A stretch of 12,613 nucleotides of DNA from an uncultured Eubacteriales bacterium (GTDB lineage Bacteria; Bacillota; Clostridia; Lachnospirales; Anaerotignaceae): positions 1 through 12,613 of the forward strand of contig CAKQPE010000053.1 of NCBI GenBank assembly GCA_934256695.1, given 5' to 3'. Below, in pieces: positions 5,163-11,581 of this stretch. The number at the start of each line of letters is the position of its first letter. Within the stretch, counting starts at the first letter, position 1. The position numbers were made by a program, and so were the translations under genes. The notes beneath the pieces are model-generated. The model saw only the letters and a program-made list of their open reading frames with translations. It was not told the origin of the DNA and did not search any database.

Positions 5163-7166
5163 TTATGCCGCTTTGATATTTTTTTCTTTAATACTCTGGA
5201 AAACATATATTGCAACAATTATAACTATTCCCGCAATGTCTGTAACTGTTCCCGGCTGTATAAGAAGAAGTCCCGCAGCTATACAGAGAATTCTTTCCCA
5301 TATCTGAAGCTTTATTTTCATAAATCCTTCCATACCGGTTGAAATACCAATCATACCTATAAATGAAGTAATTGTAATCATTACAGCTTCAATTATGCTT
5401 CCGCCCTGACCGAGAAGCATTTGAGGACTAAAGGCAAATATATAAGGAATAATAAATGCCGTTATAGCTATTCTTGTTGCTGTAAATCCGGCCTTCAGCG
5501 GATTACACTTGGCTATTGCAGAACCGGCATATGCCGCCAGAGCAACAGGCGGTGTAATATCGGCAACAATACCAAAATAGAAAACAAACATATGTGCCGC
5601 AAGCATAGGCACACCAAGCTTAATAACTATAGGTGCTGTTATTGTAGCCATAATTACGTAGTTTGCTGTTGTAGGTACACCCATACCGAGTATAATACAA
5701 GCAATCATAGTAAAGAAAAGTGCAAGTATTGTAATACCGCCCGAAAGTGTGAGCAATCCTGTTGCAAGTTTAAGTCCAAGACCTGTAAGGGATACAACAC
5801 CTACAATCATACCTGCCATAGAGCAGGCAATGGCAACACCGATAGTGTTTTTTGCACCGTTTTCGAAAGCTTCAAGGAATGATGTAAGACTCATTCTTGT
5901 ATCTTTTCTGAACATACTTACTATTATTGATGCAATTATAGCATAGCAGGCAGACATTGAAGATGTATAACCTGTCATCATGCAGTAAACAAGAACTACA
6001 AGAGGAAGAAGAAGGTATCCTCTTGAGAACATGAGTTTGAAAAATCCCGGTATTTCGTCCTTGCTAAGACCTTTAAGACCAAGCTTCTTAGCTTCATAAT
6101 GAACCATAAGGAAAATACCCGTAAAGTAAAGGAAAGCAGGAAGTATTGCGGCTACTACTATTTCCGAGTAGGCAACACCTGTCATTTCCGCCATAAGGAA
6201 TGCTGCCGCACCCATAATCGGCGGCATTATCTGTCCGCCTGTAGAAGCTGCTGCCTCTACTGCTGCGGCAAATTCGGGAGCATATCCCGTTTTCTTCATC
6301 ATAGGTATTGTGAAACTTCCCGAACCTACTGTGTTGGCAACGGAGCTTCCCGAAATCATACCCTGTAAAGCACTTGAAATAACGGCAACCTTTGCAGGGC
6401 CGCCTGTGGCAGAGCCGGCAATGGAGTTTGCTATTTCAATAAAGAATCGACCTACACCTGTCTTATCCAGAAATGCACCGAAAAGTATGAACAGAACTAT
6501 AAATGTTGAGCATACTCCAAGCGGTGTACCAATAACACCTTCTGTTGTATAAAAAAGATGTGCCGTTATTCTCTTTAATGAAAATCCTGCATAGAATGCA
6601 TATATTATAAAGCAGGCTACTACTACCAATATAGGTACACCTACTACCCTTCGGCATATCTCAAAAAGTATAAGTATACCTACAATACCTACAGCCATAT
6701 CTACAGGAGTTATTCTTCCGGCTTTGTCTACCAATGCCTGGAAATTTAACACAAAGTAGAAAAAGCATCCTCCGCCTATTAAGCCTAAAATTATATCATA
6801 CCACGGTATGTAGTTTACTTTTGCCGCACCTTTTTTTCTGGCAGGATAAAGTATAAATGCCAAAAATACAACTATTCCTATAAATGATGCACGTCTTACC
6901 TGTTCCGGAAGCGTACTGAATACGTTCATCCACAGAGCATATAACGAAAATGCAACAAGCATATATTTAATAATACTTCTCGGTACACCATCAAAAAGTC
7001 TTGTATTTGATTCCTTATCAAATTCCTTTAAAACTGCATCTATCTGAGCGGCTTCTTCTGTAAAAATCTCGTCAGCCGACATATGTCTGACTTTTTTAAC
7101 TTCTTTTGTTTCTTTCATTTCTTCTTTTACTTCTTCCTTAATGTTTTTATCTGAATAATTACTCAT
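5163..7166 (-). CDS. TRAP transporter permease, fused small and large subunits (TAXI type)
   Basis: A 667-aa inner-membrane TRAP permease in which the small (DctQ-like) and large (DctM-like) parts are one chain, as is usual for TAXI systems. It takes up a substrate handed over by the TAXI binding protein, driven by an ion gradient. Numbering from the first possible ATG at 7172, residues 1-60 are a cytoplasmic, Lys/Glu-rich leader, membrane helices begin near 68, and the DctM-like part covers about 170-580. Its landmarks are SGSSVANTVGSGSFTIP (274-290), TGGQIMPPIMGAAAFLMAE (311-329), LGMGVPTTANYV (495-506) and ITPPVALAAYAG (539-550). Further hydrophobic spans follow to the end. The first ATG (7172) directly abuts the GGAGGA site, whereas the ATG at 7166 lies 7 nt after GGAGG, so I prefer 7166. 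It overlaps the DUF1850 gene by 8 nt (ATGAGTAA), implying coupling. The substrate is unknown. Confidence 0.93.
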   Translation of the reverse strand: MSNYSDKNIKEEVKEEMKETKEVKKVRHMSADEIFTEEAAQIDAVLKEFDKESNTRLFDGVPRSIIKYMLVAFSLYALWMNVFSTLPEQVRRASFIGIVVFLAFILYPARKKGAAKVNYIPWYDIILGLIGGGCFFYFVLNFQALVDKAGRITPVDMAVGIVGILILFEICRRVVGVPILVVVACFIIYAFYAGFSLKRITAHLFYTTEGVIGTPLGVCSTFIVLFILFGAFLDKTGVGRFFIEIANSIAGSATGGPAKVAVISSALQGMISGSSVANTVGSGSFTIPMMKKTGYAPEFAAAVEAAASTGGQIMPPIMGAAAFLMAEMTGVAYSEIVVAAILPAFLYFTGIFLMVHYEAKKLGLKGLSKDEIPGFFKLMFSRGYLLLPLVVLVYCMMTGYTSSMSACYAIIASIIVSMFRKDTRMSLTSFLEAFENGAKNTIGVAIACSMAGMIVGVVSLTGLGLKLATGLLTLSGGITILALFFTMIACIILGMGVPTTANYVIMATITAPIVIKLGVPMLAAHMFVFYFGIVADITPPVALAAYAGSAIAKCNPLKAGFTATRIAITAFIIPYIFAFSPQMLLGQGGSIIEAVMITITSFIGMIGISTGMEGFMKIKLQIWERILCIAAGLLLIQPGTVTDIAGIVIIVAIYVFQSIKEKNIKAA

Positions 7167-7680
7167 AAGCATTCCTCCAAATAAAAAATCTGCTAACTTT
7201 AGTTACATTAAACTCCACAGGACTGTTTCTTCCGCAAAGCGTTCTCAAACTTATTTCTTTTCCATCAATATAGAGTATGTGGTCTGAAACTGTACCGACT
7301 ATATAAGATAATCCTTCAATAGGCCTGTGGATATTGCTTATAAGCATCCTTCCGTCCTCTGTATACGAAAGCTCCTGTCCGTTCTCTATCTCGGTTGCAA
7401 CACCTGCACCGAAATCGGAATATAAGCACTTTTCCAAATAAATCATATAATTGCTGACAGAATAATATTCTCTTACTTCACTTTTATTAACAGAATGTAT
7501 AAATCCCACAGAAAACTCTGTGTCTTCGTCCGCTTTAAAGCAGGCGTAAACTTTTCCTGTATCTTCATTTTTTAATACAAGTGCCGTCTGTCCGGGTATA
7601 AACAGCACAAAAACAAGCAAAGCCGCAATGGCAACAGCCGCTGCGGCTAATATTGCTACTTTAAGATTTGACTTTCCCAA
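7159..7680 (-). CDS. DUF1850 domain protein of the TAXI-TRAP operon
   Basis: A 173-aa membrane-anchored protein of the DUF1850 family, commonly found between the TAXI binding protein and the fused TRAP permease; its molecular job is not established. Residues 8-30 form one N-terminal hydrophobic helix (VAILAAAAVAIAALLVFVLF), so the rest is expected outside the membrane. The family signature is visible at about 59-73 (GFIHSVNKSEVREYY), followed by DFGAG (89-93) and GLSYIVG near 123-129. Three cysteines (in YACFKA, EKCLYS and TLCGRN) lie in the outer part. It starts 7 nt after the binding-protein gene. The only plausible start is TTG at 7680: no ATG or GTG follows the upstream in-frame TAG, and the nearest GGAG lies about 18 nt away, so translation probably depends on coupling. 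Its 3' end overlaps the permease gene. It may be an accessory subunit that helps assembly or docking (inference). Confidence 0.85.
   Translation of the reverse strand: MGKSNLKVAILAAAAVAIAALLVFVLFIPGQTALVLKNEDTGKVYACFKADEDTEFSVGFIHSVNKSEVREYYSVSNYMIYLEKCLYSDFGAGVATEIENGQELSYTEDGRMLISNIHRPIEGLSYIVGTVSDHILYIDGKEISLRTLCGRNSPVEFNVTKVSRFFIWRNAYE
7173..7178 (-). promoter_or_regulatory. Ribosome binding site deciding the permease start
   Basis: GGAGGA on the minus strand touches the upstream ATG at 7172 but lies at ideal distance from the ATG at 7166. It is embedded in the last codons of the DUF1850 gene. Confidence 0.7.
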
Positions 7681-7687
7681 AGCAGAA

Positions 7688-8686
7688 TTATTCCATAACT
7701 CCTACTTCTTTGAAATACTTTTCTGCACCCGGATGGAAAGGAACCGATACACCGTCAACTGCATACTGAGGGTCAAGTTCGTTGCCTTTTACATGGCCTG
7801 CGGCAATTTCTTCCTTGTTTTCAAAAAGTGCTTTTGTAAGGTCATATACAGTATCTTCGGAAAGGTCGTTGCTTACGATTAATGTAGCCTTAACCGCTAC
7901 TGTTGTTGCATCTTCTTCCATTCCCTTATATGTATCTTTAGAAATAGTATATGTTGTATAGAAAGGATAATCAGCTATAAGCTGTTCAGCCTCTGCACCG
8001 TCGATATTAAGAACTTTGATTTTGTTTGTGCTTGCAAGTTCCATAACGGCTGTTGTAGGTGCTCCTGCTGTTAAGAAGAAAGCATCGATTTTATTATCTT
8101 TCATTGCATTTGCTGAATCGCCAAATGAAAGATTCTGCTTATCAATATCATCAAAGCTTATGCCGTAAGCCGCAAGAATCTGTTTTGCATTAAATTCAAC
8201 ACCGCTTCCCGCATCGCCTACAGAAACCCTTTTGCCTTTAAGGTCTGCAACTGTTTCTATTCCTGAAGCAGGGTTTGCTATAATCTGGCAAACTTCCGCA
8301 TAGCAGGCAGCCATTGATGAGAAATTGTCTGTCTTATCTCCGTCAAAAAGGTCTGTTCCGTTATAAGCATAATCCATAACGTCATTCTGAACAATGGCCA
8401 TGTCAACTTCGCCGTCTGCAACAAGACCGATATTAGCCTTTGAAGCACCTGTTGACTGAACATCGAACTTAGCACCTGTAGCTTCACCGATAACCTGACC
8501 GATAACACCGCCGTAAGCATAGTATGTACCTGATGTGCCGCCTGTAGCAAGTCTTATTGTTGCTCCGCTTGCACCGCCTTCAGTTGCTGAACCGGAAGCT
8601 GATGAAGATGCTGAAGAACCGCATCCTGCAATTACCATAGATACAACCATGATTCCGGCAAGTAAAACAGAAAAGCTTTTTTTCAT
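7688..8686 (-). CDS. TAXI family TRAP transporter solute-binding lipoprotein
   Basis: A 332-aa extracytoplasmic binding protein of the TAXI (TRAP-associated extracytoplasmic immunogenic) family. It captures the substrate and delivers it to the fused permease encoded downstream. The N-terminus is a lipoprotein signal (MKKSF, hydrophobic core, then lipobox VIAGC with the lipidated C22), followed by a Ser/Gly/Ala-rich tether to about residue 43. The mature part opens with IRLATGGTSGTYYAYGG, the TAXI hallmark, and continues with VQSTGASKANIGLVADGEVDMAIVQNDV and GKRVSVGDAGSGVEFNA, as the family does. The length is typical. The start at 8686 has a GGGGAGG site at normal spacing. It is the first gene of a three-gene operon with a strong predicted promoter. 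Characterised TAXI proteins bind acidic compounds such as glutamate, but the substrate cannot be deduced here. Confidence 0.95.
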   Translation of the reverse strand: MKKSFSVLLAGIMVVSMVIAGCGSSASSSASGSATEGGASGATIRLATGGTSGTYYAYGGVIGQVIGEATGAKFDVQSTGASKANIGLVADGEVDMAIVQNDVMDYAYNGTDLFDGDKTDNFSSMAACYAEVCQIIANPASGIETVADLKGKRVSVGDAGSGVEFNAKQILAAYGISFDDIDKQNLSFGDSANAMKDNKIDAFFLTAGAPTTAVMELASTNKIKVLNIDGAEAEQLIADYPFYTTYTISKDTYKGMEEDATTVAVKATLIVSNDLSEDTVYDLTKALFENKEEIAAGHVKGNELDPQYAVDGVSVPFHPGAEKYFKEVGVME

Positions 8687-8723
8687 TATTTAGTACCTCC
8701 CCTAATATTAAATATTCCTTTTA

Positions 8724-8752
8724 ATTATACGTTAATTTTTAATGTATTACAA
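8724..8752 (-). promoter_or_regulatory. Sigma-A type promoter of the TAXI-TRAP operon
   Basis: On the minus strand TTGTAA (8752-8747, 4 of 6) is followed after exactly 17 nt by a perfect TATAAT (8729-8724). Transcription would start near 8716, about 30 nt before the binding-protein ATG. This is the best promoter match I see in the window. Confidence 0.7.
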
Positions 8753-8755
8753 GCA

Positions 8756-8802
8756 ATAATTATAACAATTAAAATTATTAATGGATTTTTAATTATAATT
8801 AT
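8756..8802. repeat. AT-only imperfect inverted repeat upstream of the TAXI promoter
   Basis: The arm 8756-8774 (ATAATTATAACAATTAAAA) matches the reverse complement of 8787-8802 over 16 positions with a 3-nt bulge (CAA), around a 12-nt centre. It sits immediately upstream of the -35 box. It may be a regulator site, an A/T-rich upstream element, or chance in an AT-rich spacer. As a terminator for the cobalamin operon it would be weak. The rest of the 238-nt spacer (8687-8924) holds no open reading frame and no B12-riboswitch-like sequence. Confidence 0.4.
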
Positions 8803-8924
8803 ACATAAAAAGCCTTATTATATATTAAATCTGCATATAATTCTTTAACAAGCATTTGTGCTTTCTTCCGTATTTAAGCCCAATAAATAAAATGTTGTGT
8901 ATATTATTCAAAATTTATGCATTA

Positions 8925-9563
8925 TTATTCCCTTCCTCCTGCCATATACATTAACGCATTTATTATTGATGCGGCAACATTTGAACCGCCTTTTCTTCCT
9001 CTTGCCACAATAAAAGGAACATCTTTAAGACTTATTATAAGCTCTTTTGCTTCTACAACATTTACAAACCCCACCGGAACACCCACTATTGCCGCAGGCT
9101 TTATTTTTTCTTCCTCCATAAGCTCATAAAGTCTTATTAACGCCGTAGGTGCATTTCCCACAACAAAAATATATCTTTCCTTTCTTTCGCAGGCTTTATC
9201 TATGCTTGCCACTGCTCTTGTTGTACCGTCTTTTTTTGCTTTTTCGGCAACGTCTTTGTTAGACATGAAACATTCAACATTTATACCGAATTTTTCACAG
9301 GCTTTTTTGTTTATTCCTGCCTTTGCCATATTTGTATCGGTTATTATTCCTGTTCCGTTTTTAATTTCTCTTATAAAATCATCAACGGCATTTTCGGAAA
9401 AGCAGAGAGTTTCCGCATATGAAAAATCCGCTGTTGTATGAATTACTCTCTTTACAACAGGCTTTATTTTTTCGTCTATAGGGAATTTAAGTTCGCTTTC
9501 TATTATTTCAAAGCTTCTTTTTTCTATTTCCATAGGCTTCATTGTGTCAAATTCAATATTCAA
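8925..9563 (-). CDS. cbiC: Cobalt-precorrin-8 methylmutase CbiC
   Basis: A 212-aa CbiC/CobH enzyme that moves a methyl group from C-11 to C-12 to turn cobalt-precorrin-8 into cobyrinate, in the cytoplasm. Family features seen: KPMEIEKRSFEII (residues 9-21), the catalytic histidine in RVIHTTADFSY (H42), TDTNMAKAGINK (75-86), VGNAPTAL near 136-143, and the C-terminal VGVPVGFVNVVEAKE...ARGRKGGSNVAASIINAL. It is complete. The predicted start is TTG at 9563, 8 nt after a strong AGGGAGGGA site and overlapping the cobO stop codon by 4 nt (TTGA). The first internal ATG (residue 8, at 9542) lies too far from that site. It is the last gene of the cobalamin operon; no good terminator follows before the transporter operon. 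Confidence 0.95.
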   Translation of the reverse strand: MNIEFDTMKPMEIEKRSFEIIESELKFPIDEKIKPVVKRVIHTTADFSYAETLCFSENAVDDFIREIKNGTGIITDTNMAKAGINKKACEKFGINVECFMSNKDVAEKAKKDGTTRAVASIDKACERKERYIFVVGNAPTALIRLYELMEEEKIKPAAIVGVPVGFVNVVEAKELIISLKDVPFIVARGRKGGSNVAASIINALMYMAGGRE

Positions 9564-9570
9564 TATTCAA
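9550..9570 (-). repeat. Three tandem TTGAATA heptamers at the cobO/cbiC junction
   Basis: On the minus strand TTGAATA (9570-9564), TTGAATA (9563-9557) and TTGAATT (9556-9550) follow one another. The middle copy supplies both the cbiC TTG start and the cobO TGA stop. Confidence 0.75.
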
Positions 9571-10081
9571 TTCCCTCCCTTGCATATATTCCCCTGTCAA
9601 ATGGGTGCTTTATTTTCTTTATTTCAGAAACATAGTCGGCTCTTTCAATAAGACATTTATCTGGATTTCTGCCTGTCATAACAACCTCGGTATTTTGTGG
9701 AATATTGTTAAGAAATTCCAGAAATTTATCAATATCACAGAAACCGTAATTGAATATATACGTTATTTCATCAAGGACAAGCAGACAATTTTTTAATTCT
9801 TTTGCTTTTTTCAACGCACTTTCCAAAAGAGATGTATAAGCATTTTTCGCCTTTTGTTTTGTTTCGTCACTCATTGACGAATAAAAGCCGAAATCCTCAT
9901 TATGTCTCAAAACACATATGTTTTTTATATCTTTGAGAATTTTTATTTCAGATGTATCTCTGCCCTTCATAAACTGACAGAAAATCACGTTTTTCCCACT
10001 GCCTGCCGCACGTATCGAAAGCCCTATTGCCGCCGTTGTCTTTCCTTTCCCGTCACCGCAGTAAATATGAACAAGTCCCAT
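9560..10081 (-). CDS. cobO: Corrinoid adenosyltransferase (CobO/BtuR/CobA type)
   Basis: A 173-aa ATP:cob(I)alamin / cob(I)yrinic acid a,c-diamide adenosyltransferase of the CobA/CobO/BtuR class. It attaches the 5'-deoxyadenosyl group of ATP to reduced cobalt in the cytoplasm. The P-loop GDGKGKTT is at residues 9-16, near the N-terminus as in this class. FCQFMKG (35-41), LLVLDEITY (the acidic strand, near 101-109) and EVVMTGRNP (133-141) complete the pattern. The length is at the short end for the family because the N-terminal extension seen in proteobacterial members is absent. Its ATG overlaps the cbiP stop (TAATG), with only a weak GGGG ribosome binding site, so it likely depends on coupling. 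Its stop overlaps the cbiC start. Confidence 0.94.
   Translation of the reverse strand: MGLVHIYCGDGKGKTTAAIGLSIRAAGSGKNVIFCQFMKGRDTSEIKILKDIKNICVLRHNEDFGFYSSMSDETKQKAKNAYTSLLESALKKAKELKNCLLVLDEITYIFNYGFCDIDKFLEFLNNIPQNTEVVMTGRNPDKCLIERADYVSEIKKIKHPFDRGIYAREGIEY
9572..9580 (-). promoter_or_regulatory. Ribosome binding site fixing the TTG start of cbiC
   Basis: AGGGAGGGA lies within the last codons of cobO and ends 8 nt before the TTG at 9563. Confidence 0.7.
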
Positions 10082-11580
10082 TAAATCAGCCCCATTATTC
10101 TATAAATATAGTTCATATCTATGTTTTCTCTTAAATTCTGAGCCATTTTGTCATACTGCATATTCTTGTATTCCTTCCAGGGAATTGACGCTTTGTTCGC
10201 CTGCAAGCCTTTTTGGGAAAACAGCATATTGCTTACGGCAGAAGAAATTTCGTCACTGTCAAAAAATCCGTGAAGATAACTTCCGAGAATATTGTTTTTG
10301 TATGCACCTATGGCTTTTGTTTCACTCTCTGTTTTTATATTTAGGCTCTTTGTTCCGTTGCTTTCGTCAATAACAGTTCTTCCCATATGAATTTCGTATC
10401 CGTCTGCTTTAAGATCAGATAAGAACGAGAAATTGCCTTCCGTCTTTTCAAATATTCCTTCTGTCTGTGTTTGGCTTTTCTCAGGCTCAAACACCGTATC
10501 AATATCAAGCAGTCCCATTGCGGATATTTCCCCTCCGCCTTCCGTATTATATGGGTCGCTTATTTTTATACCTAACATCTGGTATCCGCCGCATATTCCC
10601 ATTACGGCAACACCTTTGGCTGAAAGTTTTTTAATCTGGCTTTCTATTCCGCTTTCCCTAAGCCAAATCATATCTTTTATGGTATTTTTGCTTCCCGGTA
10701 TAACTATTAAATCAGGCTCTTTTATTTCATTTCTGTTTTGAACATACCTTACGGAAATTCCGTCTATTCTGTTCAATGAATTTAAGTCCGTAAAGTTTGA
10801 AATCTTAGGCAGTCTTATTACGGCTATGTCTATAAGTCCCTTTGTTTCCTTTTCTTCCAATCTTTCTGAAAGGCTGTCCTCGTCATCAATATCAACATTT
10901 ATATAAGGCAAAGCACCTATTACGGGAACATTACACCTATCCTCAAGCATCTTAAATCCCGGCTCAAGTATGCTTTTGTCTCCTCGGAATTTATTTATTA
11001 TAATACCATTTATCAAGTCACGTTCTTCTTTTTCAAGGAGCATTACCGTACCGTAAAGCTGGGCAAAAACTCCTCCTCTGTCAATATCTCCCGTAAGAAG
11101 TACAGGTGCGTTAAGCATTTTTGCCAGTCCCATATTTACGATATCATCACTTTTAAGATTAATTTCCGCTGGAGAGCCTGCACCCTCTATTACTATTATG
11201 TCCACCTGTTTTGAAAGTTCGTTGTAGGCATTCATAATATCTGGTATAAGTTTCTTTTTATATTTAAAATATTCCCTTGCAGGCATATTGCCTATGGCTT
11301 TTCCGTTTACAATTACCTGTGAGCCTACGTCTGTTGTAGGTTTTAGGAGAATGGGATTCATATATTTTGACGGTTCAATACACGCCGCTTCTGCCTGCAT
11401 TGCCTGTGCCCTGCCTATTTCAAACCCGTCCTTTGTTATAAACGAATTAAGTGCCATATTCTGGGATTTAAAAGGAGCAACTTTATATCCGTCTTGGACA
11501 AAAGCACGGCATAATGCCGCCGCTATAAAACTTTTACCTGCATTTGACATTGTTCCCTGAATCATTATGCAATGTGCCAT
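10081..11580 (-). CDS. cbiP: Cobyric acid synthase CbiP/CobQ
   Basis: A 499-aa cobyric acid synthase, which amidates four side-chain carboxylates (b, d, e, g) of adenosylcobyrinic acid a,c-diamide using glutamine and ATP. The N-terminal ATP-binding domain shows IQGTMSNAGKSF (7-18), FKSQNMALNS (37-46), EGAGSPAEINL (132-142) and GDIDRGGVFAQLYGT (164-178). The C-terminal class-I-like glutamine amidotransferase domain shows IPGSKNT (294-300), the nucleophile C330 in GICGGYQMLG, and H437 in GSYLHGFF. All key residues are present and the length is normal. It starts 1 nt after the cobD stop, with AAGGAG embedded in the cobD tail, and overlaps cobO by 1 nt. Confidence 0.96.
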   Translation of the reverse strand: MAHCIMIQGTMSNAGKSFIAAALCRAFVQDGYKVAPFKSQNMALNSFITKDGFEIGRAQAMQAEAACIEPSKYMNPILLKPTTDVGSQVIVNGKAIGNMPAREYFKYKKKLIPDIMNAYNELSKQVDIIVIEGAGSPAEINLKSDDIVNMGLAKMLNAPVLLTGDIDRGGVFAQLYGTVMLLEKEERDLINGIIINKFRGDKSILEPGFKMLEDRCNVPVIGALPYINVDIDDEDSLSERLEEKETKGLIDIAVIRLPKISNFTDLNSLNRIDGISVRYVQNRNEIKEPDLIVIPGSKNTIKDMIWLRESGIESQIKKLSAKGVAVMGICGGYQMLGIKISDPYNTEGGGEISAMGLLDIDTVFEPEKSQTQTEGIFEKTEGNFSFLSDLKADGYEIHMGRTVIDESNGTKSLNIKTESETKAIGAYKNNILGSYLHGFFDSDEISSAVSNMLFSQKGLQANKASIPWKEYKNMQYDKMAQNLRENIDMNYIYRIMGLI

Positions 11581-11581
11581 A

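Noticed and set aside
8840..8870. AAGCA-CAAA-TGCTT hairpin as terminator of the cobalamin operon
   Set aside because: The stem has only 5 bp and is not followed by a T run on the minus strand.
8687..8924. Possible cobalamin riboswitch in the spacer between cbiC and the TAXI gene
   Set aside because: The spacer is almost wholly A/T, with no B12-box-like GC-rich core and no multi-stem structure I can draw.
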